9,378 bases of DNA, from positions 1 through 9,378 of the forward strand of contig CANQEC010000082.1 of assembly GCA_947594335.1 (NCBI GenBank), in the 5' to 3' direction. The notes below the pieces were generated by a model, which made no database searches, was not told the origin of the DNA, and worked only from the letters and a program-made list of their open reading frames with translations. Position 1 is the stretch's first letter. Every line of letters starts with the position of its first letter. The position numbers and the translations under genes were made by a program. This document shows, piece by piece, positions 1 to 6,755 of the stretch. Origin of the DNA: an uncultured Lachnospiraceae bacterium (GTDB lineage: Bacteria > Bacillota > Clostridia > Lachnospirales > Lachnospiraceae).

Positions 1-812
1 GTCCAAGGAGGGACGCCGCATTCCTGCAGTAAAGAGGCTGTTCCAAGAACCCAAAAACTCCGCAAAGTCTGCTTATACATTTGGCATATATTCGGCGGGC
101 TGGAAAGGGGCATCCGTTTCCTCTGTCCCTCATATAATACAGACGGTTCAGGGTTCTTACCGTGTCGCCTCCGTCCTAGGGGATTCCATCCTCCTGGACC
201 GGTACTTCCTGACTATCCCGGCACCGGAAACACTGAAATCCCTCAATAAAGACGGACAGGTGCGTATGGAGATCGTCACAAAGGCGAAAAGATCCTGCAC
301 GGCTTATGAAAAGCCGGTCCCCCGTAGGCCTGGAAGGGGGCGTCCTCCCAAAAAAGAGCATCCGTCCGCCTGAGAGATCTGTTTGTCTCCCATGCGGGAC
401 AGTTTCAGGAAACAGACATGGAGCTTTATGGAAAAAAGGAACACGTCCGTTACTACAGTGTGGATCTGCTGTGGGGACAGAAGCTGTACCAGGAGCTGCG
501 GTTCGTGCTGGCAGAGATCAATGGTTCCCAGACAATACTGGCTAGTACCAGCCTGACACTGAAGTCGGTATCCATCATCCGTCTGTACCAGTTACCATTT
601 TCGGATTGAATGTACGTTCCAGAAACTGAAACAACAGGTAAGGGTGGGCGTTCTATTACCACTTCTGGACAAAACACATGCCGAAACTGACTCATTATCA
701 GAAGAAGGATGAGCCGTCCCCTCTTGAGCAGGCGGAATTATGCATAACACGGATAATTCAGGAACCGCAGAAGGACAGGTCAGAAGTCTGTGAAGATTTA
801 CTGGCTTCTTAA
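1..812 (+). pseudogene. Degenerate DDE transposase (IS4-like), frameshifted, 5' end outside window
   Basis: This is the remnant of an insertion-sequence transposase, which would have cut and pasted its own DNA. Four consecutive reading-frame segments together give one recognisable protein. Frame 2 (about 2-373) carries LLDRYFLTIPAPETL, IVTKAKRSCTAYEKP and a basic GRGRPPKK stretch. Frame 1 (about 361-597) carries MELYGKKEHVRYYSVDLLWGQ and LRFVLAEINGSQ. Frame 2 again (about 599-645) carries FRIECTFQKLKQQ, holding the probable catalytic Glu of the DDE triad. Frame 3 (about 648-812) carries FYYHFWTKHMPKLTHYQKK and ends at TAA 810-812. At least three frameshifts (near 355-370, 598 and 646) make it non-functional. 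I recognise the order and motifs from IS4-like transposases common in Lachnospiraceae; the exact IS family is not settled. The left end lies outside the window and no terminal inverted repeat was identified on the right. Confidence 0.85.
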
Positions 813-896
813 TAGTGCAAACTTTTAACTCTCAAGAATTCTTTAATATTCTGAAAATTTTATGCCCTATTTTATATTTTCGTTCTGACTAATTCT
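813..896. other. AT-rich gap between transposase remnant and helicase gene
   Basis: This 84-base AT-rich stretch separates the dead transposase from the stop codon of the helicase gene on the other strand. It holds a 10-base palindrome AAGAATTCTT (834-843) but no GC-rich stem followed by a T-run. I therefore see no convincing terminator for the helicase transcript and no clear IS terminal repeat. Confidence 0.5.
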
Positions 897-3368
897 TTAT
901 TTTTCATACCTCCTTCGGTAATACTCCATAACTCTATACTCCAATATATCCCCCATATGCCTCCTGAAAGCCTCTTTCCGAATCACTTCCCCCATCTCTT
1001 CCCTGATCGCCAGCGCATACCCCTCCCTCTCCACAAAGTACCCTTTCCCGGATTCCTTCAAGAAATGAATCGGCATGTTTTTTGCTTTTGTCAGGTGTTC
1101 TTTATCCGTCATTTTCCGGTACTGCTCCAGCGTCATCCCCGGAGCGAAATCTTTCCAGTTCGTCCCTCTGTCAAAGAATTCTTTCCAGCTCTCCAGTACC
1201 TGCCCGTCTGTCACGGCCAGACGGACATTTCCATGATTATAGAAACTGTAGAGAATCGGCATCTTATAAACTTTCTGCATATTTGTGGTTTCGATCAGCG
1301 ACAAAAATTCTCTCCCCTGTCCTGCGTACAAATCCTCTTCGTCCTCTGATAATTCGCCCAGCTCCGCAAGGAATTCCAGATATCTGCGGAACGGATTTTC
1401 TTTTGAGTGGTTCATGCAGTACTCATAGACATTATCGTCCATGTAAGTAAACAGTTCTATCCTGCTGGGAACTTTTCCGTTTAACTGCTCTTTCACGCTG
1501 AAATATTCCCGGCGGATTTTCTCCCGGATAGTCAGGGAATTCCTCTCCATCTTCTGGAACAGGTCAACCAGACGCATGTCAAAATCCACAAGGCAGTCGT
1601 CCGGATACTCTATATCTCTTATGTCGTATGTGGCCTTTTCAGGCAGACTTTTACCGCCGCTCAGAAGAAACGGAGCTTTTCCGGCTTTCTCATAGTTGCC
1701 GATGAAGTCAAGCACGTTCAGATATTCTTTCCCTCTGTATGTACGGAGTCCGCGCCCCAGCTGCTGCAGGAATACGACCGGCGATTCGGTCGGCCGCAGG
1801 AACATCACCATATCCAATGAAGCGATATCCAGCCCTTCATTGAACATATCCACAGAAAAGATCACGCGGATTTCCTGATTTTTCAGTTTTCTAACTGCCT
1901 GTTCCCGGTTTTCTGAATATTCTCCGTCTGCGTTGCTGTATACTGCCACAGAAGGGATTTCCCTCCGGCAGAATTCTTCTGCCATACGCTCCGCGTGTTC
2001 CCTCGAACAGCAGAATCCCAATGCTCTCCTGGAGCGGTATTTCCGATAATATTTGTAAATCATATCAAAGCGGCTCTTGCTGTACTGCCCCCTGGTATAC
2101 AGATTTGTGAGCTGCTTCTCGTCATAACGGCCTCCCGTTTTCCGAATCCCTGTATAATCCGTCTCGTCATAGATTCCATAATAGTGAAATGGAACGAGCA
2201 GCCCTTTATCGATCGCTTCTTTTAATGAGATCTCATAGGGAACGTTATAATCACAGATTTCATAAATATTCCTGCCATCCAGCCGCTCCGGCGTTGCTGT
2301 CAGTCCCAGCAGAAATCTGGGCCGAAAATATTCCACGATTCTCCGGTACTGTTCGTTTACTGCGTGATGAAATTCATCTACCACAATGTATTCGAAATAT
2401 TCAGGGGAAAAATACTGTTCTGTCAGATATTTTTCCTGTCCTAGCGACTGCACGGAAGCAAATATCACAGATTTATCGGTATCTTTCCTTTTTCTGTTAA
2501 AAAATCCGTAGTCATCTGACTGCCGGACATTCCTGAAAGATTCCGCTGCCTGCTGCAGTATCTCTTCCCTGTGTGCGACAAACAGCACGCTTTTATAATT
2601 TTTTGAGTCAAACGCCGCCAGATACGTCTTCCCCACGCCGGTTGCCGCCTGAACCAGTCCTCTTGCCGCTCCTTCCGCACGGCTGTTTTCCAACGCATAC
2701 AATGCCTCGATCTGCGCTCCTCTTGGCTGGAACAATGTTTCAACTTTGGAATCCTGCTCATCCTGACTGTCATATCGGGCCAGATCTTTTGAGACCGAGG
2801 GCCTGTGCCAGTTTTTGGAATACCGCTTCAGTTCTTCCTCATCAATCACAATCGAATGATGATAAAACAAATCCTCAAACGTACGATAGAACTGCCGGAA
2901 ACTTTCCCCATCTGAAGAGCTGCTGAATCTGTAGTTCCATTCAATCCCGAAAGTCAGCGCGCTTCTTGATATATTCGATGAGCCAATGTAAATCTCGCTC
3001 CAATCGTCATAGTGAAATAAATAAGATTTCGGATGAAATGACCTTCCACGGTCATTATAGAACCGCAGATCCACGGAATTACCCAGTTCTTTTTTGATCA
3101 GATAAAGCGCTGACGGCTGTGTGATCCCCAGATAATTTCCCGTCAGAATTCGTATCTGTACGCTGCGGTCTATCGCCGCTTTCAGGTCATTCAGAAGCAG
3201 TCTGACCCCGGATTCCATCAGGAAGGAAACAATGATGTCGATCCGCTTTGCCTGGCGCATGCTCATTTTCAGCTGGTAATACAGAAAACGGCCCGGATTC
3301 CGATCGCCGGTCATGACGCTGGTTGGTTCTGGTATAATGCCGTCGATATTTTCAACTGATTCTGTCAT
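897..3368 (-). CDS. PLD nuclease-SF2 helicase fusion, SauUSI-like (candidate type IV restriction/defence enzyme)
   Basis: An 823-residue protein that probably cleaves DNA while translocating on it with ATP. The N-terminal part (about 25-150) is a phospholipase-D-type nuclease domain: HPK at 112-114 followed by GSSN at 129-132 is the HKD-family signature, in one copy, so a dimer is likely needed. The SF2 helicase follows: ATGVGKT Walker A (242-248), VAHREE motif Ia (about 264), a DEFH motif II (331-334), LTATP motif III (356-360), and motif VI Q536..GRGLR (538-542). LDFIGN at 553-558 opens a C-terminal region (about 560-823) that resembles the DUF3427 part of such proteins. PLD-helicase-DUF3427 is the order in S. 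aureus SauUSI, which cuts cytosine-modified DNA; that this protein does so is inference. The start ATG follows a GGGAGAAGA ribosome binding site. It is a lone gene next to a dead transposase, behind a structured leader, and by eye more AT-rich than the genes to its right. Confidence 0.9.
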   Translation of the reverse strand: MTESVENIDGIIPEPTSVMTGDRNPGRFLYYQLKMSMRQAKRIDIIVSFLMESGVRLLLNDLKAAIDRSVQIRILTGNYLGITQPSALYLIKKELGNSVDLRFYNDRGRSFHPKSYLFHYDDWSEIYIGSSNISRSALTFGIEWNYRFSSSSDGESFRQFYRTFEDLFYHHSIVIDEEELKRYSKNWHRPSVSKDLARYDSQDEQDSKVETLFQPRGAQIEALYALENSRAEGAARGLVQAATGVGKTYLAAFDSKNYKSVLFVAHREEILQQAAESFRNVRQSDDYGFFNRKRKDTDKSVIFASVQSLGQEKYLTEQYFSPEYFEYIVVDEFHHAVNEQYRRIVEYFRPRFLLGLTATPERLDGRNIYEICDYNVPYEISLKEAIDKGLLVPFHYYGIYDETDYTGIRKTGGRYDEKQLTNLYTRGQYSKSRFDMIYKYYRKYRSRRALGFCCSREHAERMAEEFCRREIPSVAVYSNADGEYSENREQAVRKLKNQEIRVIFSVDMFNEGLDIASLDMVMFLRPTESPVVFLQQLGRGLRTYRGKEYLNVLDFIGNYEKAGKAPFLLSGGKSLPEKATYDIRDIEYPDDCLVDFDMRLVDLFQKMERNSLTIREKIRREYFSVKEQLNGKVPSRIELFTYMDDNVYEYCMNHSKENPFRRYLEFLAELGELSEDEEDLYAGQGREFLSLIETTNMQKVYKMPILYSFYNHGNVRLAVTDGQVLESWKEFFDRGTNWKDFAPGMTLEQYRKMTDKEHLTKAKNMPIHFLKESGKGYFVEREGYALAIREEMGEVIRKEAFRRHMGDILEYRVMEYYRRRYEK

Positions 3369-3396
3369 TCTTCTCCCGCTTTCTGTACTTATATTA

Positions 3397-3428
3397 CGGC
3401 ACGTCTTTACCTTCTGGTTTCCATGCCG
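3397..3428 (-). promoter_or_regulatory. Leader hairpin shortly upstream of the helicase start codon
   Basis: Read on the - strand, CGGCATG pairs with CGTGCCG (seven pairs, one of them U-G). Inside the loop ACC-AGAA-GGT can form a further three pairs. On the + strand one of the outer pairs becomes a C-A mismatch, so the fold favours the helicase transcript. It ends about 28 bases before the ATG and has no T-run after it, so it is not a simple terminator. It could affect translation or mRNA stability; the function is unknown. Confidence 0.4.
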
Positions 3429-3478
3429 CAGTATATCTTATCTTCTCCTTGAAGAAAACAAAAGTCCATTCTCCACAT

Positions 3479-3578
3479 AAGCAATGGAGCATCTGGCCTC
3501 AATTTCACCTCGTTCGATCCAGATTTATGCGCCGTAAGCCTCAGAGAAGGTATCCCCTGTGATTCAGCTCCATCGCTT
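3479..3578 (-). ncRNA. Unidentified three-helix structured RNA in the helicase 5' leader
   Basis: A 12-pair closing helix (3567-3578 with 3479-3490; AAGCGATGGAGC with GCTCCATTGCTT, one G-U) encloses two more helices. One is CAGGGGA/TTCTCTG (3553-3559 with 3542-3548, loop of four, two G-U pairs). The other is ATCTGG/CCAGAT (3519-3524 with 3491-3496), which directly abuts the closing helix and could stack on it. The non-Watson-Crick pairs are all G-U on the - strand but A-C mismatches on the + strand, which assigns the RNA to the - strand. It lies between the promoter at 3623-3651 and the helicase ATG. The layout is riboswitch- or structured-leader-like. I tried it against the purine, TPP, FMN, SAM, glycine, c-di-GMP, ZTP, THF and fluoride consensus sequences from memory and found no match. 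Confidence 0.45.
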
Positions 3579-3622
3579 TTTGTCAGTTATTTTTATAATT
3601 TCACATAATTATTCTTTTTACC

Positions 3623-3651
3623 AGAATACCTGTATCTGCGAAATTTGTCAA
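3623..3651 (-). promoter_or_regulatory. Sigma-A-type promoter for the helicase leader
   Basis: On the - strand a perfect -35 box TTGACA (3646-3651) is followed after exactly 17 bases by TATTCT (3623-3628; four of six matches to TATAAT). Transcription would start near 3615, giving a leader of about 245 bases before the helicase ATG, long enough to include both leader structures. The surroundings are very AT-rich, as is usual for promoters. Confidence 0.6.
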
Positions 3652-3721
3652 TCTATCGTATATTTATTCTTGAAAATCAAATGAAGCGTCAGACCTGACT
3701 TTAAAATCGGACAACACAGTC

Positions 3722-3761
3722 AATAAAATAATGCGTACCCCAACGATACCCAGGATACGCA
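3722..3761 (-). terminator. Intrinsic terminator of the MATE gene
   Basis: On the - strand TGCGTATCC pairs with GGGTACGCA (nine pairs including one G-U) around a 12-base loop, followed directly by TTATTTTATT. A GC-containing stem plus a T-rich tail about 40 bases past the stop codon of the MATE gene is a standard rho-independent terminator. It should isolate the helicase promoter from the upstream genes. Confidence 0.75.
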
Positions 3762-3801
3762 AACATCTGATAAAACACCGTTATTTTATTATATCTGTCA
3801 C

Positions 3802-5160
3802 TTACCCTCCCGCGTGCTCTTTCTCCATCCTCCGGTACACGGTAAAGTACATCGTCAGAAAGCACGCGCATCCTCCGATGACATTCGAGATCGGCTCCGC
3901 CATATAGACGCCGTTGACCGCGGGTGCGATCACGCGCGGCAGCCAGATCGTCAGCGGCAGCACGATCACGACCTTGCGGAACAGCGAGAAGAACACCGCC
4001 TGCTTCGCCTTGCCAAGCGCCACAAAGGTAGACTGTCCGGAGAACTGGAACAGCATGAAGACAAAACCGGCAAAATAGATGTGGATCGCCGTCACACCCT
4101 CCGTGATCATCTCCCCGCTTCCGGTGAACAGCATAAGGAACGGCTTCGGGAAGAGAATGAGCAAAAACCAGGCGGCTACCGTGTAGATACTCCCGGCCGC
4201 CGTCATGAACAGCACGCCGCGCCGCACTCTGTCATACTCTCTGGCGCCGTAGTTGAAGCCGAGGACCGGCTGCGCGCCGTTTGTCACGCCCATGACCGGA
4301 AGGCTGAGGATCTCCCGGACGGAATTCAGGATCGTCATAATGCCGATATACAGGTCGCCGCCGTACTCGCGCAGCATGGCGTTGCAGGCCACCTGGGACA
4401 CGCAGTTCGTGGCCGACATAATAAAGCCGGAAAATCCCAGCGATACGATCTCACCGACCAGCCGGAAATCCGGAATAAAATATTTTTTTCTGAGCTTCAG
4501 GATCGCCCTCTTCCCGGTCAGAAACCGCATGACCCAGAGCCCTGAGACCATCTGCGCGATCACCGTCGCGATCGCGGCTCCCTCAATTCCCATGCCAAAG
4601 CCAAAGATAAACACCGGATCAAGTATAAGATTGATGACCGCCCCGACCACGGTCGTCCCCATCGCGATCCCCGGAAAACCCTGTGAGGTGATAAATCCGT
4701 TCATCCCGGTTCCCATCATACAGAACACCGTGCCCGCCAGATAGATCGTAAGGTACGTATCCGCGTAAGGCCACGTCGTGTCGCTGGCTCCGAACGCGTA
4801 GAGAATCGGCTTCCTGAAAATATAGCTGACCGCCATGATCACCAACGAGGTGAAAAACAGCATGACCGCAGAATTTCCCATGATTTTTTCCGCACGCTCA
4901 ATCCGCCCGGCTCCCCGCGCGATCGAGCACAGAGGAGGACCGCCCGAGCCGTAAAGATTTGTGAACGCGGTGATCAGGGCGACCACCGGAAACGCAAGTC
5001 CGATTCCCGTCAAAGCCATTCCGTTCTCCCCAGGCAGATGGCCGATATAGATACGGTCAACAATGTTGTAAAGCAGCTGAATCAGCTGAGCCACGATCAG
5101 CGGCACAGCCTGCATCAGAATATGTTTTCCTATACTTCCCCGTGAAAAATCACGTTCCAT
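3802..5160 (-). CDS. MATE family multidrug/metabolite efflux transporter
   Basis: A 452-residue polytopic membrane protein of the MATE family, which exports cationic drugs or metabolites in exchange for Na+ or H+. Two homologous halves are visible. The first includes YNIVDRIYIGH (31-41) and ends with NLILDPVFIFGFGMGIEGAA (177-196). The second begins near 235 and contains GVTNGAQPVLGFNYGA (291-306), the family's characteristic second-half signature. About 12 hydrophobic segments fit the usual topology, and the length is normal. I chose the ATG at 5158-5160 because family members typically begin MERDF/MERDL and a GGAG lies 11 bases upstream; a TTG at 5187 would add nine residues but has no ribosome binding site. 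It lies 98 bases after ddl with its own possible promoter, so it may be transcribed separately or by read-through. The substrate cannot be predicted. Confidence 0.93.
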   Translation of the reverse strand: MERDFSRGSIGKHILMQAVPLIVAQLIQLLYNIVDRIYIGHLPGENGMALTGIGLAFPVVALITAFTNLYGSGGPPLCSIARGAGRIERAEKIMGNSAVMLFFTSLVIMAVSYIFRKPILYAFGASDTTWPYADTYLTIYLAGTVFCMMGTGMNGFITSQGFPGIAMGTTVVGAVINLILDPVFIFGFGMGIEGAAIATVIAQMVSGLWVMRFLTGKRAILKLRKKYFIPDFRLVGEIVSLGFSGFIMSATNCVSQVACNAMLREYGGDLYIGIMTILNSVREILSLPVMGVTNGAQPVLGFNYGAREYDRVRRGVLFMTAAGSIYTVAAWFLLILFPKPFLMLFTGSGEMITEGVTAIHIYFAGFVFMLFQFSGQSTFVALGKAKQAVFFSLFRKVVIVLPLTIWLPRVIAPAVNGVYMAEPISNVIGGCACFLTMYFTVYRRMEKEHAGG

Positions 5161-5195
5161 GTATGAATCATCTCCAAAAATCTCCAAAATGAAAT

Positions 5196-5223
5196 ATTGT
5201 ATCTTTACTTATATCCTTGTCTG
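5196..5223 (-). promoter_or_regulatory. Possible promoter for the MATE gene
   Basis: On the - strand CAGACA (5218-5223; four of six to TTGACA) and TACAAT (5196-5201; five of six to TATAAT) are separated by 16 bases. The start would fall about 30 bases before the MATE ATG. The weak -35 box makes this tentative. No terminator is visible after ddl, so read-through from ddl is also possible. Confidence 0.4.
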
Positions 5224-5258
5224 CGCACGGTTTTTGCCTGTTCTTAAGCGCCGCGCGG

Positions 5259-6317
5259 TCATCTGCGCTCAAACGCCAGCGTAATCAGTTTATCGACAAG
5301 CTCCCCTTTCGAAATCCCTTTCTCCTCCCAGAGCATCGGGTACATACTGATCGAGGTAAAACCGGGCATCGTATTGATCTCGTTAAACACGACTTCATTC
5401 GTCCCGTTTTCAAGGAAGAAATCGACTCTGGCAAGGCCGAACCCGTCCACCGCGCGGAATATCTCAACCGCTTTCTCCCGGATTTCCTCCATCTTCCCGT
5501 CCAGAAAGACCGGATGAAGATCAGTCTGTGATTCGGGATTATTGTATTTCGCGTCATAGCTGTAAAACTCCTCCGCCGCAAGCACCTCGCCGACATCAGA
5601 AGCTTCCGGTTCCTCCGCGCCCAGCACGGCGCACTCAATCTCTCTTCCTGTGATCGTCTGCTCAACCAGTATCTTGCTGTCAATTTTAACCGCCTCAAGC
5701 AGCGCAGCCTCAAGCTCCTTCGCGCTGCCCGCCTTGCTCACGCCGCAGGAGGATCCTGCCTTCGACGGCTTTACGAACACCGGATAGGAAAGCTTTTCCT
5801 CGACTCTCTTTACGCAGTCTTCCATTGACGTCAGATCGTGCTGGCGGATCAGCACATAGTCCGCCTGCCGGATGCCGAGCTGACTCACGATGATCTTCGT
5901 GAACGCTTTGTCCATCGATACGGCAGAGGAAAGAACTCCGCAGCCGACATAGGGGATCTGCGCCAGCTCAAACAGCCCCTGGATCGTGCCGTCCTCCCCG
6001 AATTTTCCGTGGAGCACAGGAAAAACCACGTCAATGCGCCTCTTACGTATTTTCTCTCCTTCGATCAGAAGCAGGCTCTTCTCTGTCGCGTCCGGAGAAA
6101 TCACGGCCTGCACCGTGCTCTCCTGCCATTTCCCTGCCTCAATTTCCCCGGGATCCTTTACATACAGCCAGCGCCCCTCCTTCGTGATGCCGACCAGCAC
6201 CGGCTCATACTTTGCCGGATCCATCGCGCGCACCACCGTCTGAACAGACACGCAGGACACCTCATGCTCCGAGGATTGTCCTCCAAACAAAACCACAACC
6301 GTCATCTTCTTTTCCAT
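5259..6317 (-). CDS. ddl: D-alanine--D-alanine ligase
   Basis: A cytosolic ATP-grasp ligase that joins two D-alanines into the dipeptide used by MurF for the peptidoglycan stem. The 352-residue length is normal. Visible motifs: GGQSSEHEVS (12-21, N-terminal substrate region), HGKFGEDG (103-110), MDKAFTK (135-141), VKPSKAGSSCGVSK (182-195, ATP-binding loop), EQTITGREIE (219-228), LARVDFF (295-301) and NEINTMPGFT (312-321, metal and phosphate binding). The omega loop EFYSYDAKY (250-258) has the Tyr-containing form of true D-Ala:D-Ala ligases and not the VanA-type D-lactate form, so vancomycin resistance is not suggested. The start at 6315-6317 is set by AGGAGG five bases upstream; an in-frame ATG at 6350 lacks such a site. 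A promoter overlaps the stop codon of the upstream alkyltransferase gene, so ddl probably has its own transcript as well as any read-through. Confidence 0.96.
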   Translation of the reverse strand: MEKKMTVVVLFGGQSSEHEVSCVSVQTVVRAMDPAKYEPVLVGITKEGRWLYVKDPGEIEAGKWQESTVQAVISPDATEKSLLLIEGEKIRKRRIDVVFPVLHGKFGEDGTIQGLFELAQIPYVGCGVLSSAVSMDKAFTKIIVSQLGIRQADYVLIRQHDLTSMEDCVKRVEEKLSYPVFVKPSKAGSSCGVSKAGSAKELEAALLEAVKIDSKILVEQTITGREIECAVLGAEEPEASDVGEVLAAEEFYSYDAKYNNPESQTDLHPVFLDGKMEEIREKAVEIFRAVDGFGLARVDFFLENGTNEVVFNEINTMPGFTSISMYPMLWEEKGISKGELVDKLITLAFERR

Positions 6318-6361
6318 ACTCTCCTCCTGATTGTTCCAGTCTGTGCACATACCACACTGCG

Positions 6362-6389
6362 TTTATAATCGGGTACAGCCGTATTTCAA
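6362..6389 (-). promoter_or_regulatory. Promoter for ddl
   Basis: On the - strand TTGAAA (6384-6389; five of six to TTGACA) and TATAAA (6362-6367; five of six to TATAAT) are 16 bases apart. Initiation near 6355 would leave a leader of about 38 bases before the ddl ATG. The -35 box overlaps the TGA stop of the upstream gene, so ddl expression can be independent of that operon. Confidence 0.5.
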
Positions 6390-6712
6390 AACAGGCTTCT
6401 CTTCCACTGGTATTTTTCCATATCCACCCGTCCGTCAACAAACCTGACTCCCTCCGCCTCAAGCAGCGTCACCTGCTGGTTCTCCCCGCCGAACACAAAC
6501 GCCTTTGAAACCTCTCCGAACCGGTTGACCACACGGTGGCAGGGAATGTGCTCCGGATCCGGGTTCACATGCAGCGCATAGCCGACCACACGCGACAGCC
6601 TGCGGTTCCCCGCAAGAAGCGCGATCTGCCCGTAAGTCGCCACCTGTCCGTACGGGATCTGGCGGACAATCTCATAAATCCGCTCAAATGTGTTCTGACT
6701 TCCGTCGCTCAT
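6386..6712 (-). CDS. Small MGMT-type alkyltransferase domain protein (Ogt/Atl1-like)
   Basis: A 108-residue protein made only of the DNA-binding/active-site domain of O6-alkylguanine-DNA alkyltransferases. The signature IPCHRVV (56-62) keeps the nucleophilic Cys58 that accepts alkyl groups from damaged guanine. YGQVATYGQIA (21-31) is the typical region before the recognition helix, and R41 before VVGYAL sits where the Arg finger lies. The Ada/Ogt N-terminal domain is absent. The size matches alkyltransferase-like (Atl1, COG3695) proteins, most of which replace the Cys with Trp and flag lesions for nucleotide excision repair. With Cys present it could transfer alkyl groups itself; this is undecided. 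The start ATG (6710-6712) follows GGGAG by five bases; an upstream ATG at 6811 would overlap the preceding gene and is unlikely. It lies 43 bases after the Spx/ArsC-like gene, probably in one operon. Confidence 0.88.
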   Translation of the reverse strand: MSDGSQNTFERIYEIVRQIPYGQVATYGQIALLAGNRRLSRVVGYALHVNPDPEHIPCHRVVNRFGEVSKAFVFGGENQQVTLLEAEGVRFVDGRVDMEKYQWKRSLF

Positions 6713-6755
6713 GCTGGCTCCCGTCCTTTCTGATTTACTGATTTTTCTTCCAGGC

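Larger units (their letters stand above)
3369..3801. other. 433-base intergenic region between helicase and MATE genes
   Basis: The region holds no credible protein gene. From right to left on the coding strand it contains the MATE terminator (3722-3761), an AT-rich stretch, the helicase promoter (3623-3651), the three-helix element (3479-3578), a second hairpin (3397-3428) and the helicase ribosome binding site (about 3371-3377). A five-codon ATG...TAA reading frame inside the second hairpin has no visible ribosome binding site and is ignored. Confidence 0.6.

Noticed and set aside
957..1450. Overlapping + strand frames of 122-130 codons opposite the helicase C-terminal region
   Set aside because: Both are shadows of the 823-codon helicase gene and have no family features.
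3511..3524. GTTCGATCC, resembling the T-arm of a tRNA
   Set aside because: The flanking bases cannot form the T-stem and no acceptor or anticodon stem fits around it.
3479..3578. Retron non-coding RNA (closing inverted repeat resembling a1/a2)
   Set aside because: No reverse transcriptase is present in the window and the enclosed helices do not resemble an msr/msd pair.
3814..4545. A 243-codon open frame on the + strand inside the MATE gene
   Set aside because: It is the antisense shadow of a well-supported membrane transporter. Its translation is rich in His, Arg and Asp with no recognisable motif, and no ribosome binding site was seen.
5259..6317. Vancomycin-resistance ligase (VanA/VanC-like)
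   Set aside because: The omega loop EFYSYDAKY is of the D-Ala:D-Ala type and no van regulators or vanH/vanX are nearby.
5838..6368. A 176-codon open frame on the + strand opposite ddl
   Set aside because: It lies antisense to clear D-Ala-D-Ala ligase motifs, and its composition is that of a complementary-strand artefact.
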